Below, piece by piece: positions 1-7,800 of a stretch of 64,000 nucleotides of DNA. The position numbers and the translations under genes are program-made. Numbering within the stretch: the stretch's first letter is position 1; each line of letters begins with the position of its first letter. The stretch comes from JAWQFO01 sp033436665. Lineage in GTDB: Bacteria > Pseudomonadota > Alphaproteobacteria > Rhodobacterales > Rhodobacteraceae. Under the pieces are notes generated by a model. It saw only the letters and a program-made list of their open reading frames with translations, was not told the origin of the DNA and ran no database searches. The stretch lies in contig NZ_JAWQFO010000006.1 of the NCBI RefSeq assembly GCF_033436665.1, forward strand, positions 124,001 to 188,000. Reading direction: 5' to 3'.

Positions 1-441
1 GCCGGCGGGGTGGGCCGGTCCTGCGTGGTCGACCCGGCGTCGATGGTGCTGCACCAGTCCGCCGGGCAGGAGGACATGTTCCCGATCGAGGTCGACATGG
101 ACATGGTCCGCCGCCAGCGCGAGACCGGCATGAAGGGTCTCGGGCAGGTGCTGAAAAGTTTCCGCGACCGGTCCGTCGATTTCTCGGTCTACGACCGCGC
201 CAGCGGCACTGCGAGCTACCTCGACACGCTCGGCCCGCTGGAAATGCCGCGCCAGGGCACGCGCTCGGGGTTGCAGGTCGAGGTTCCGGCCCAGACCGTC
301 CGGCAGGCGCCGACCTACAAGGGCATGGGGCTCGACACCGTGTCCGGCCAGAATCCGCACCACGACACGCACCGCTATTCCGGGCCCGAGGCCGACAACG
401 CGGTGCTGGCGCCGGTGGCGGGAAAAACGTCAAGCGGGTAG
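1..441 (+). CDS. Carbon-nitrogen hydrolase (nitrilase superfamily), C-terminal part only
   Basis: The frame is open from the first base and ends at TAG 439-441, giving 146 residues of a protein whose start lies outside the window. The piece begins with a GGVGRSCVVDP stretch, then an FPIEVDMDMVRRQRE stretch. These match the usual order in nitrilase-fold amidohydrolases after the catalytic Cys: a strand 'GxSxxVDPxG' and then 'xxEIDLDxVxxxR'. The catalytic Glu-Lys-Cys residues are therefore upstream and cannot be checked. It lies 78 bp before a PLP amino-acid decarboxylase on the same strand, so an amidase acting on an amine-derived amide (N-carbamoylputrescine amidase-like) is a reasonable guess, not a demonstrated role. 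Confidence 0.72.
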   Translation, partial: AGGVGRSCVVDPASMVLHQSAGQEDMFPIEVDMDMVRRQRETGMKGLGQVLKSFRDRSVDFSVYDRASGTASYLDTLGPLEMPRQGTRSGLQVEVPAQTVRQAPTYKGMGLDTVSGQNPHHDTHRYSGPEADNAVLAPVAGKTSSG

Positions 442-519
442 GCGACCGGGTCCGGGCGGCGGAGAAAGGTTCCCGCCGCGACAGGTGTCGGTCGCTCCCG
501 CAAACAGGGAGAACGACCG

Positions 520-3273
520 ATGCATGGGATTCACGACTATTCTTCGGCGATCCAGCTGCGCTCGGACCGGTGGAGCGCGTTGCGGGAAGCCACGGTCGCG
601 CTGACGCGCGATCCGAACCAGCGCGATCTCGCGCGGCTGAAGAAAGACGTGACCGAGCTTTTCGAATCCCTGTCCGTGATCGAGCCCTACTGGGCCTTCC
701 CGGGCATGGCGGCCTTCGACCTGATGCGCCGGCGCTTCGATCACGGGGCCTGGGATGACCTCGCCTATGCCGCGGGGCGCGTGACCCGCGCCCTGACCAC
801 CGGGGCCTACCGGCGCCGGCACATCCCGCTCGAACGTGACCTCGGCGAGCAGGACGACCACGATGACGAGGCGATCCAGCCGCCCGAGGCGCGGGCGCTG
901 GCCAAGCCCTATTTCGAGGTGCTGATCGTCGACAACGTCAACGAGTACCAGGAACGCTGGCTGAAATCGAACGTCGCGCAGATGCGCCGGCCCGAGGACC
1001 CGTTCATCTACGAACCCGTGGTCGTGCCCTCCATCGAGGATGCGTTGGTCGCCGTGCTCTTCAACCACAACATCCAGGCCATCGTCGTGCGCCCCGGGCT
1101 GACGCTGAAGTCCAAGGTCGACAAGGAAATTCTTGCCCGCTACCTCAACCGCGCCGGCGGGCAGGAGGAGATCGAGGCGATGCGCCCCGAGGATTACGGG
1201 CCTGAGCTGTGCCGCCTGATCGCCCGCGTGCGCCCCGAACTCGACGCCTATCTTGTCACGGAACGCTCGGTCGAGGACATCGCCGGGCTCGACCTCGGCA
1301 TCTGTCGGCGCGTCTTCTACAACCAGGAAGACTTCATGGAGCTGCACCTCAACATCCTGCGCGGGGTGCAGGCGCGCAACAAGACGCCGTTCTTCACGGC
1401 GCTGGTGAACTATTCCAAGCAGCCGACGGGCGTGTTCCACGCCATGCCGATCAGCCGCGGCAAGTCGATCACGCGGTCGCACTGGATCCAGGACATGGGC
1501 GCCTTTTACGGGCCCAACATCTTTCTCGCCGAGACCTCGGCCACGTCCGGCGGTCTCGACTCGCTGCTGGAACCGCACGGGCCGATCAAGGAGGCGCAGG
1601 AACTTGCGGCACGCGCCTTCGGCTCGAAACAGACGTTCTTTGCCACCAACGGCACCTCGACCTGCAACAAGATCGTGGTGCAGGCGCTGGTCCGGCCGGG
1701 CGACATCGTTCTCGTCGACCGCGACTGCCACAAGTCGCATCATTACGGCATGGTGCTGGCCGGCGCGCAGGTGCGCTACCTCGACAGTTACCCGCTCAAC
1801 GAATATTCGATGTACGGGGCGGTGCCGCTCAAGGAGATCAAGCACGAGCTTCTGAAGCTGAAGGCGGAAGGCAAGCTCGACCGGGTGCGGATGCTGTTGC
1901 TGACCAACTGCACCTTCGACGGGCTGGTCTACAACGTCGAGCGGGTGATGGAGGAATGCCTCGCCATCAAGCCTGATCTCATCTTCCTCTGGGACGAGGC
2001 CTGGTTCGCCTTTGCCCGCTTCAACCCGACCTACCGCCAGCGCACGGCGATGAGCGCGGCCAACAGCTTGCGCCACAAGCTGCGCAGTGAAGAGCACCAG
2101 AAAGCCTATGAGAAGCAGCAGGACAAGCTGAAGGACGCGGACGAGGCGACGCTGCTGAAGACCCGGCTGATCCCGCCGCCGCGCGCGCGGGTCCGGGCCT
2201 ATGCCACGCAGTCGACGCACAAGACGCTGACTTCGCTGCGGCAGGGGTCGATGATCCATGTCAACGACCAGGACTTCAAGGGCGAGGTCGAGCAGAGCTT
2301 CCACGAAGCCTACATGACCCACACCTCGACCAGCCCGAACTACCAGATCATCGCCTCGCTCGATGTCGGGCGCCGGCAGGTCGAACTGGAAGGGTTCGAA
2401 TTTGTCCAGCGCCAGATCGAGGCGGCGATGTCGATGCGTCGTGCGATCAGCACGCACCCGCTGCTCAAACGCTACTTCAAGGTGCTGACCGCGGGCGACA
2501 TGATCCCGGACGAGTACCGGCAGAGCGGCGTGACCAGCTACTACGACGCCGAGCAGGGCGTGACCGACATGTGGGACTGCTGGGAACAGGACGACTTCGT
2601 GCTGGACGCGACGCGGGTGACGCTGGCCGTGGGCGGCACGGGCTGGGACGGCGACACGTTCAAGACCCAGATCCTGATGGACAAGTACGGCATCCAGATC
2701 AACAAGACCTCGCGCAACACGGTCCTGTTCATGACCAACATCGGGACCACGCGGTCTTCGGTCGCCTACCTGATCGAGGTGCTGGTAGAGATTGCCAAGT
2801 CGCTCGACGATCTGCTCGACGACGCCAGCCGGATGGAACGGCTCGCCTTCGACAAGCGCGTGAAGAACCTGATGGAGGATCTGCCGCCGCTGCCCGATTT
2901 CAGCCGGTTCCACGACGCCTTCCTTGCCGAGGGCGAAACCGGCGAGGGCGACATCCGCACGGCCTTCTTCCTCGCCTATGACGAGAAGAACTGCGACTAC
3001 CTCGACCTCGACGGGTCATTGAAAAAGGCGCTGAAGAGCGGCGAGACGGTGGTCTCGGCCAGCTTCATCATCCCCTATCCGCCGGGCTTCCCGATCCTGG
3101 TGCCGGGGCAGGTCGTGTCGGAGGAAATTCTCGAATTCATGCTCGCGCTCGACGTGAGCGAGATCCACGGCTACCGGCCGGATCTCGGCCTGCGCGTGTT
3201 TACCGCCGAAAGCCTGCAGAAGCTGGTGGAGGCCAAGCCGCACATGAAGAAACTCGCCCACGTGGCGGAATAA
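520..3273 (+). CDS. Orn/Lys/Arg-type PLP decarboxylase, 917 aa
   Basis: This is a fold-type I PLP amino-acid decarboxylase of the biodegradative ornithine/lysine/arginine group. The Schiff-base lysine is K568 in the diagnostic SxHK motif (STHKTLTS). A response-regulator-like wing domain (EVLIVDN... onward) precedes the catalytic core. At 917 residues it is clearly longer than the roughly 710-760 residues usual for E. coli-type enzymes, with about 130 extra N-terminal residues. The ATG at 520 follows a GGGAG Shine-Dalgarno. The next gene, an ATP-grasp protein, starts 21 bp downstream. The expected product is a di- or polyamine (agmatine, cadaverine or putrescine) plus CO2; the substrate cannot be assigned from sequence alone. 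Confidence 0.85.
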   Translation: MHGIHDYSSAIQLRSDRWSALREATVALTRDPNQRDLARLKKDVTELFESLSVIEPYWAFPGMAAFDLMRRRFDHGAWDDLAYAAGRVTRALTTGAYRRRHIPLERDLGEQDDHDDEAIQPPEARALAKPYFEVLIVDNVNEYQERWLKSNVAQMRRPEDPFIYEPVVVPSIEDALVAVLFNHNIQAIVVRPGLTLKSKVDKEILARYLNRAGGQEEIEAMRPEDYGPELCRLIARVRPELDAYLVTERSVEDIAGLDLGICRRVFYNQEDFMELHLNILRGVQARNKTPFFTALVNYSKQPTGVFHAMPISRGKSITRSHWIQDMGAFYGPNIFLAETSATSGGLDSLLEPHGPIKEAQELAARAFGSKQTFFATNGTSTCNKIVVQALVRPGDIVLVDRDCHKSHHYGMVLAGAQVRYLDSYPLNEYSMYGAVPLKEIKHELLKLKAEGKLDRVRMLLLTNCTFDGLVYNVERVMEECLAIKPDLIFLWDEAWFAFARFNPTYRQRTAMSAANSLRHKLRSEEHQKAYEKQQDKLKDADEATLLKTRLIPPPRARVRAYATQSTHKTLTSLRQGSMIHVNDQDFKGEVEQSFHEAYMTHTSTSPNYQIIASLDVGRRQVELEGFEFVQRQIEAAMSMRRAISTHPLLKRYFKVLTAGDMIPDEYRQSGVTSYYDAEQGVTDMWDCWEQDDFVLDATRVTLAVGGTGWDGDTFKTQILMDKYGIQINKTSRNTVLFMTNIGTTRSSVAYLIEVLVEIAKSLDDLLDDASRMERLAFDKRVKNLMEDLPPLPDFSRFHDAFLAEGETGEGDIRTAFFLAYDEKNCDYLDLDGSLKKALKSGETVVSASFIIPYPPGFPILVPGQVVSEEILEFMLALDVSEIHGYRPDLGLRVFTAESLQKLVEAKPHMKKLAHVAE

Positions 3274-3294
3274 CTGGACAGAGAGGAGACACCA

Positions 3295-4755
3295 ATGGTT
3301 GGAACGGTTCTGAAGAACATCTCGGAAATCCGTCGATACTTCCACCGCAACGAGGACCCGATCTACTTCATCTCCGCCACGAACTTCAACCTGCTCGGGC
3401 TCGACGAGTGGGTGAAGAACTTCAAGTACATCTGTTACATCGACTGCTATGGCGGCAAGCATCCGAACGTGTTCTGCCCCTCCGAACAGCCGCATGCGGA
3501 GTTCCAGTCGATCGAGGACATCAACAACTACCTGCTGCAGCACAAGGAGGTCATCGACTTCATCAAGCGCCGTGGCGGCAAGCCCAAGTTCGTCTTCCTG
3601 ATGTTCGACGAGGAGACCGAGCGGCTTTCGAAAGAGCTTGGCGCCGAGGTTTGGTTCCCGAAGGCCAAGCTGCGCACCTCGATGGACAACAAGATCGAGA
3701 CCGTGCGCATCGGCAACAAGGCCGGCGTGCCCTCGGTGCCGAACGTGCTGGCCGAGGTGAAAAGCTACGAGGATCTGAAGAAGACCTGCGAGAAGGCCGG
3801 GATCGGCCATGACCTGGTGCTGCAGTCGGCCTTCGGGGATTCCGGGCACACGACCTTCTTCATCAAGTCCGAGGCCGATTTCCGGCGGCACGAGCACGAG
3901 ATCGTCGGCGAGGGCGAGATCAAGATCATGAAGCGCATCGACTGCCGCGGCTCGGCGATCGAGGCTTGTGCCACCAAGGAAGGCACGATCGTCGGCCCGC
4001 TGATGACCGAGCTTGTCGGCTTCAAGGAGCTGACGCCCTATCGCGGCGGCTGGTGCGGCAACGAGATCCTGTCGACGGCCTTTCCGCCGAAGGTCCGCAA
4101 TCAGGCGCGGGATCTCACATTCAAGTTCGGCGAACAGCTGCGCAAGGAAGGCTACCGGGGCTATTTCGAGCTCGATTTCCTGATCGACAAGAAGACCGGC
4201 GAGCTGTGGCTGGGCGAATTGAACCCGCGAATCACCGGGGCGTCGTCGATGACCAACCATGCTGCCTTTGCCCATGCAGATGCGCCGCTTTTCCTTTTCC
4301 ACCTGCTCGAGTTTTCGAAGAAGAAGTTCAAGCTGGACGTGGACGAGCTCAATGCCCGCTGGGCCGACCCGGACAACATCGACAGCTGGAGCCAGATGGT
4401 CATCAAGCACACCGAGGACACGGTGGACATCTGCACGGCTTCGCCGGAAACCGGCATCTACAAGATGCTCGAGGACGGGCGGGTGGTCTTCGATCGCTTC
4501 GATTATCACCGCCGCGCGGTGGAAAGCGAGAACGAAGCCTTCTTCCTGCGCATCCTCGGACCCGGGGACTATCGCTACGAGGGGGCCGACATCGGCATCC
4601 TCGTGACGCGCGGACGGTCGATGACGAAAGGCTTCCAGCTGAACGAGCGGGCGAAGAAATGGATCCACGGCATCAAGCAGGGCGTTGAGGGTCAGCCCCT
4701 TGCCCAGGCCGAGGCCGGACCAGCCCTTGCGGACCCGGCCTTCAAGATCCTCTGA
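3295..4755 (+). CDS. ATP-grasp domain carboxylate-amine ligase-like protein
   Basis: The 486-residue protein has an ATP-grasp core. A preATP-like region (about residues 1-130) is followed by the nucleotide-binding part (VLQSAFGDSGHTTFF) and the metal-binding ending GELWLGELNPRITGASS, where Glu and Asn normally hold Mg2+. It resembles biotin-carboxylase-like ATP-grasp enzymes, but no biotin-carboxyl-carrier partner is present. A free-standing peptide or amide ligase is therefore more likely than a carboxylase. A strong GAGGAG ribosome site precedes ATG 3295. It sits between the decarboxylase and a C45-type Ntn hydrolase, suggesting it joins the decarboxylase-derived amine to a carboxylate (inference). 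Confidence 0.75.
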   Translation: MVGTVLKNISEIRRYFHRNEDPIYFISATNFNLLGLDEWVKNFKYICYIDCYGGKHPNVFCPSEQPHAEFQSIEDINNYLLQHKEVIDFIKRRGGKPKFVFLMFDEETERLSKELGAEVWFPKAKLRTSMDNKIETVRIGNKAGVPSVPNVLAEVKSYEDLKKTCEKAGIGHDLVLQSAFGDSGHTTFFIKSEADFRRHEHEIVGEGEIKIMKRIDCRGSAIEACATKEGTIVGPLMTELVGFKELTPYRGGWCGNEILSTAFPPKVRNQARDLTFKFGEQLRKEGYRGYFELDFLIDKKTGELWLGELNPRITGASSMTNHAAFAHADAPLFLFHLLEFSKKKFKLDVDELNARWADPDNIDSWSQMVIKHTEDTVDICTASPETGIYKMLEDGRVVFDRFDYHRRAVESENEAFFLRILGPGDYRYEGADIGILVTRGRSMTKGFQLNERAKKWIHGIKQGVEGQPLAQAEAGPALADPAFKIL

Positions 4756-4776
4756 AGGAGAAAGGACCGCGCGGCC

Positions 4777-5748
4777 ATGTACTGGCGTGCCATCACCGAA
4801 GACCAGCCCGGCCCGGTTTGGGCCGGGCTTTTCCATGAATACTGGCCGCACTACCGGAGCTGGTGGCTGAAGGAGGGCGAGGCCGCGCGCCCGACCTATG
4901 CCGAGTCGCGCCGGGCGATGAAGGATCACATGCCCGAGATCCTGCCGCTCTGGGAAGAGCTCACCGAGCTTGCCGGCGGCGGCGACCAGGCGGCCCGGTT
5001 TCTCAGCTTCTACGGGCCGCCGCCCTACCTCGCCGGGTGCAGCCAGGCGATCTGGACCGGGCGCGAGCCGGTGATGGTGCGCAACTACGACTACAACGCC
5101 AATGCCTTCGACAGCCTTGTGATGCGCACCAAATGGCAGGGGAGGCGGGTCATGGGCACTTCGGACGGTCTTTGGGGCCTGGTCGACGGGCTCAACGACC
5201 GCGGACTTGCGATCTCGCTCACCTTCGGCGGGCGGCGCGTGGTCGGGACCGGCTTCGGCGTACCGATCATCCTGCGCTACGTCCTGCAGACCTGCGGCAC
5301 CGCCGAGGAGGCGGGCGAGGCGCTGGCGCGCGTGCCGACGCACATGAGCTACAACGTCACGGTGTTGGACAAAAAGCGGAACTATCTTACGGCGATGATG
5401 GGTCCCGATCGGCCCGCGGTCCTCACCCATGCCGCCGTCGCCACCAATCACCAAGAAAACGTCGAATGGGTCAGCCACGCACGTTTTACCGCCACGGTCG
5501 AGCGTGAACGCTACCTGTTGCAGCGCCTGACCCTGCACCGCGACACCGAGGAGCATTTCATCGGCGCCTTCCTCAAGCCCCCGCTATATTCGACTGCCTT
5601 CGACGCCGGGTTCGGCACGCTCTACACCGCCGTCTACCGGCCGCGGAAAAAGCAGATGGAATTGCGCTGGCCGGGGACTGTCTGGCCGCTGTCGCTGACC
5701 GACTTCGAGGAAAGCGCCCGGCGCGTGCAGCTTCCGGGGGCGGCCTGA
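4777..5748 (+). CDS. C45-type Ntn-hydrolase / acyltransferase-like protein
   Basis: The 323-residue protein looks like the C45 (acyl-CoA:6-aminopenicillanate acyltransferase) branch of N-terminal-nucleophile hydrolases. A leader of about 87 residues ends in LAG, followed by C88 and then an Arg and Tyr-rich strand (VMVRNYDYN). This matches the autoproteolytic G|C site that exposes a catalytic Cys. Such enzymes make or break amide bonds. It begins 21 bp after the ATP-grasp gene and its stop overlaps the next start (TGATG at 5746). A terminator-like hairpin lies inside its first codons (separate entry). The partner ligase suggests an amide-hydrolysing or amide-exchanging step in the same pathway. 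Confidence 0.7.
   Translation: MYWRAITEDQPGPVWAGLFHEYWPHYRSWWLKEGEAARPTYAESRRAMKDHMPEILPLWEELTELAGGGDQAARFLSFYGPPPYLAGCSQAIWTGREPVMVRNYDYNANAFDSLVMRTKWQGRRVMGTSDGLWGLVDGLNDRGLAISLTFGGRRVVGTGFGVPIILRYVLQTCGTAEEAGEALARVPTHMSYNVTVLDKKRNYLTAMMGPDRPAVLTHAAVATNHQENVEWVSHARFTATVERERYLLQRLTLHRDTEEHFIGAFLKPPLYSTAFDAGFGTLYTAVYRPRKKQMELRWPGTVWPLSLTDFEESARRVQLPGAA
4805..4832 (+). terminator. Terminator-like hairpin inside the 5' end of the C45 gene
   Basis: A perfect 10-bp stem (4805-4814 with 4820-4829) closes a 5-nt loop and runs directly into TTTT (4829-4832). It looks like a Rho-independent terminator for the ATP-grasp transcript, 50 bp after that gene's stop, yet it lies within codons 10-19 of the next gene. 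It could attenuate transcription between the two genes; translation of the C45 leader would be expected to melt it. Confidence 0.45.
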
Positions 5749-6101
5749 TGGGACAGGTGAACGGGTTCGGCGGCTTTTTCTTCCGCGCCAATGACCCGGA
5801 GAAACTGGCCGCGTGGTACGCCGAACATCTCGGCATCACCGGCCCCGGCACGTGGCGTCCGGACGAAGGCGTTGCCGTCTTCGCGCCTTTCGCCGCCGAC
5901 ACCGACTATTTCGGCGATCCCTCGCGGCAGTGGATGCTCAACTTCCGCGTCTCCGACCTTGCCGGATTGATCGCGGACCTGCAGGCCAAGGGGATCGCCG
6001 TGACCACCAAGGCCGAATGGGACTCGGAGATCGGCCGTTTTGCCCGTATCCACGACCCCGAGGGCAACCCGATCGAGCTTTGGGAGCCTGCGCAGACCTG
6101 A
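5748..6101 (+). CDS. VOC-family (glyoxalase/bleomycin-resistance fold) protein
   Basis: The 117-residue protein is one VOC module, with paired beta-alpha-beta-beta-beta halves: GGFFFRANDPEKLAAWY at the start and RIHDPEGNPIELWEP at the end. The second motif is the classic C-terminal VOC signature with the metal-ligand Glu. Family members include lyases, isomerases and binding or resistance proteins, so the activity is unknown. The start codon overlaps the C45 stop (TGATG), implying translational coupling and a role linked to the upstream decarboxylase/ligase genes. The aminotransferase follows after 19 bp with its own strong ribosome site. Confidence 0.75.
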   Translation: MGQVNGFGGFFFRANDPEKLAAWYAEHLGITGPGTWRPDEGVAVFAPFAADTDYFGDPSRQWMLNFRVSDLAGLIADLQAKGIAVTTKAEWDSEIGRFARIHDPEGNPIELWEPAQT

Positions 6102-6120
6102 CAGTTGGAAAGGAGCGCCC

Positions 6121-7446
6121 ATGTCACACGTCTTTCCCCGCCACACCAAGTCCCTGCCGCCGGTCGCGGTGTCCGGCGAGGGCTGCTACCTGATCGACGC
6201 CTCCGGAAAGAAGTACCTCGATGGCTCGGGCGGGGCGGCGGTGTCCTGTCTTGGCCACGGCGACCGCACCATCATCGGGGCTGTGAAGGAACAAATGGAC
6301 CGGCTCGCCTTTGCCCATACCGGGTTTTTCACGTCCGAACCGGCCGAAGAGCTTGCCGACCTTCTGATAGCACATGCGCCGGGCGATCTCGACCGCGTCT
6401 ACCTCGTCTCCGGCGGGTCCGAGGCGATGGAATCCGCGCTGAAACTGGCGCGGCAGTATCATGTCGAGCGCGGGGAGACGCAGCGCGGACGCATCATAGC
6501 CCGCAAGCAAAGCTACCACGGCAACACGCTGGGCGCGCTGGCCACGGGCGGCAACGAGTGGCGGCGTCAGCAGTTTGGCCCGATGCTGATGGACGTGAGT
6601 CACATCGACCCGTGCTACGAATACCGCTACCGGGGCGACGGCGAGAGCCTCGAGGACTACGGGCTGCGCGCCGCGAACCTGCTGGAAGAGGAGTTGCAGC
6701 GCGTCGGACCCGAGACCGTCATTGCCTTCGTGGCCGAGCCGGTGGTCGGGGCGACGGCGGGCGCGTTGACCCCGGCGCCGGGCTATTTCAAACGCATCCG
6801 CGAGATCTGTGACACGCATGGCATCCTGCTGATCCTCGACGAGGTGATGTGCGGCATGGGACGTACCGGGTCGCTTTTCGCCTGCGAGCAGGACGGCGTG
6901 GCGCCCGATATCCTCGCCATCGCCAAGGGGCTGGGCGCGGGCTACCAGCCCATCGGCGCGATGCTGTGTTCCGCGCGGATCTACGACACGATCCGCGACG
7001 GCTCGGGGTTTTTCCAGCACGGGCACACCTATCTCGGCCATCCCGCCGCCGCCGCTGCCGGTCGTGCCGTGGTCTCGGCATTGATCGAACGCCGGCTCGT
7101 CGAGCGCGTCGGGGTGCAGGGGCCGAAGCTGATGCAGGCGCTCAGGGAGCGGTTCGGTCAGCACCCGCATGTCGGCGACATCCGCGGGCGCGGGCTGTTC
7201 CAGGGCATCGAGATTGTCGCCGACCGCGAGACCAAGGCGCCCGTCGATCCGTCCCGGGGCATCGCCGGCAAGATCAAGAAGCACGCGTTCGAGGCCGGGC
7301 TGATCTGCTATCCGATGAGCGGAACCATCGACGGCCGGACCGGCGATCACGTCCTGCTTGCCCCGCCCTTCATCATCGAGGATGACCAGATCGGGGAGCT
7401 GGTCGACAAGCTCGGGGCCGGACTCGACGCCGCGCTCGCGGGTTGA
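6121..7446 (+). CDS. Class III PLP aminotransferase
   Basis: The 441-residue protein has the class III (ornithine/acetylornithine/omega-amino-acid) aminotransferase layout: SGGSEAMESALKLAR near the cofactor phosphate, the LILDEVMCGMGRTG Asp that contacts PLP nitrogen, and the Schiff-base K269 in AIAKGLGAGY. ATG 6121 is chosen because AAGGAG lies 5 bp before it and homologous sequence begins there; an upstream in-frame ATG at 6040 would overlap the VOC gene. In this operon it could remove the terminal amino group of a diamine or omega-amino acid made by the decarboxylase (inference). Annotators often call such genes aspartate aminotransferase family; the true substrate is not readable. Confidence 0.85.
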   Translation: MSHVFPRHTKSLPPVAVSGEGCYLIDASGKKYLDGSGGAAVSCLGHGDRTIIGAVKEQMDRLAFAHTGFFTSEPAEELADLLIAHAPGDLDRVYLVSGGSEAMESALKLARQYHVERGETQRGRIIARKQSYHGNTLGALATGGNEWRRQQFGPMLMDVSHIDPCYEYRYRGDGESLEDYGLRAANLLEEELQRVGPETVIAFVAEPVVGATAGALTPAPGYFKRIREICDTHGILLILDEVMCGMGRTGSLFACEQDGVAPDILAIAKGLGAGYQPIGAMLCSARIYDTIRDGSGFFQHGHTYLGHPAAAAAGRAVVSALIERRLVERVGVQGPKLMQALRERFGQHPHVGDIRGRGLFQGIEIVADRETKAPVDPSRGIAGKIKKHAFEAGLICYPMSGTIDGRTGDHVLLAPPFIIEDDQIGELVDKLGAGLDAALAG

Positions 7447-7537
7447 GCCATGCGATACAGTGCCCCACGCGGCAGGGAATCGTTTCCACCGCTCTACAGA
7501 CCAAAGTCGCGTTCGTGACACGCTGGGACGATTTTCT

Positions 7538-7565
7538 TTGACGGCGTTCCACGATTGCGTGTAAT
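7538..7565 (+). promoter_or_regulatory. Candidate sigma70 promoter before an intergenic RNA
   Basis: TTGACG (7538-7543) is followed after 16 bp by TGTAAT (7560-7565), in the gene-free stretch after the aminotransferase. The match to TTGACA/TATAAT is reasonable for a high-GC genome. Transcription from about 7572 would run into two hairpins and a terminator. Read by eye only. Confidence 0.35.
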
Positions 7566-7571
7566 TCTACC

Positions 7572-7717
7572 CATAGGTGAATTCCCTCACCCACGGAGGG
7601 TCGGTACCTGGGGACCGACACGGACGGCGACGGTAAACACACATGCCAGCCGACTCACGGAACGCAATTCATGCGGTGATCGCCGCCGGAGCATGCTCCC
7701 GGCGGCGGTTTCTTTTT
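7572..7717 (+). ncRNA. Candidate small RNA or attenuated leader (about 145 nt)
   Basis: The 354-bp space between the aminotransferase stop and the CoA-transferase start holds no convincing protein gene. It does contain a possible promoter, a hairpin (GTCGGT...ACCGAC, about 7600-7620) and a strong terminator at 7681-7717. The assembly fits either an independent small RNA or a riboswitch/attenuator leader of the CoA-transferase gene 84 bp farther on. I do not recognise a known riboswitch core. Nothing else is visible in this gap. Confidence 0.35.
7681..7717 (+). terminator. Rho-independent terminator
   Basis: CGCCGCCGG and CCGGCGGCG pair around an AGCATGCT centre, followed by TTTCTTTTT. A one-base bulge interrupts the stem. 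It is too far (about 235 bp) from the aminotransferase stop to be its usual terminator, so it probably ends the intergenic transcript. Confidence 0.65.
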
Positions 7718-7800
7718 GCCCCGTGGACATTGCGTAAGGCCCGGATATCCTCGCGCCGAACAATGGGGAGGACGGGGACATCGCTACGCAACGAAAACCT

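Noticed and set aside
430..2913. Long minus-strand frame antiparallel to the decarboxylase
   Set aside because: His/Arg/Val-rich translation typical of the shadow frame of a high-GC gene; the plus-strand gene has full motifs and a ribosome site.
3016..5556. 846-codon minus-strand frame opposite the ATP-grasp and C45 genes
   Set aside because: Spans three real genes on the other strand and has no domain-like sequence.
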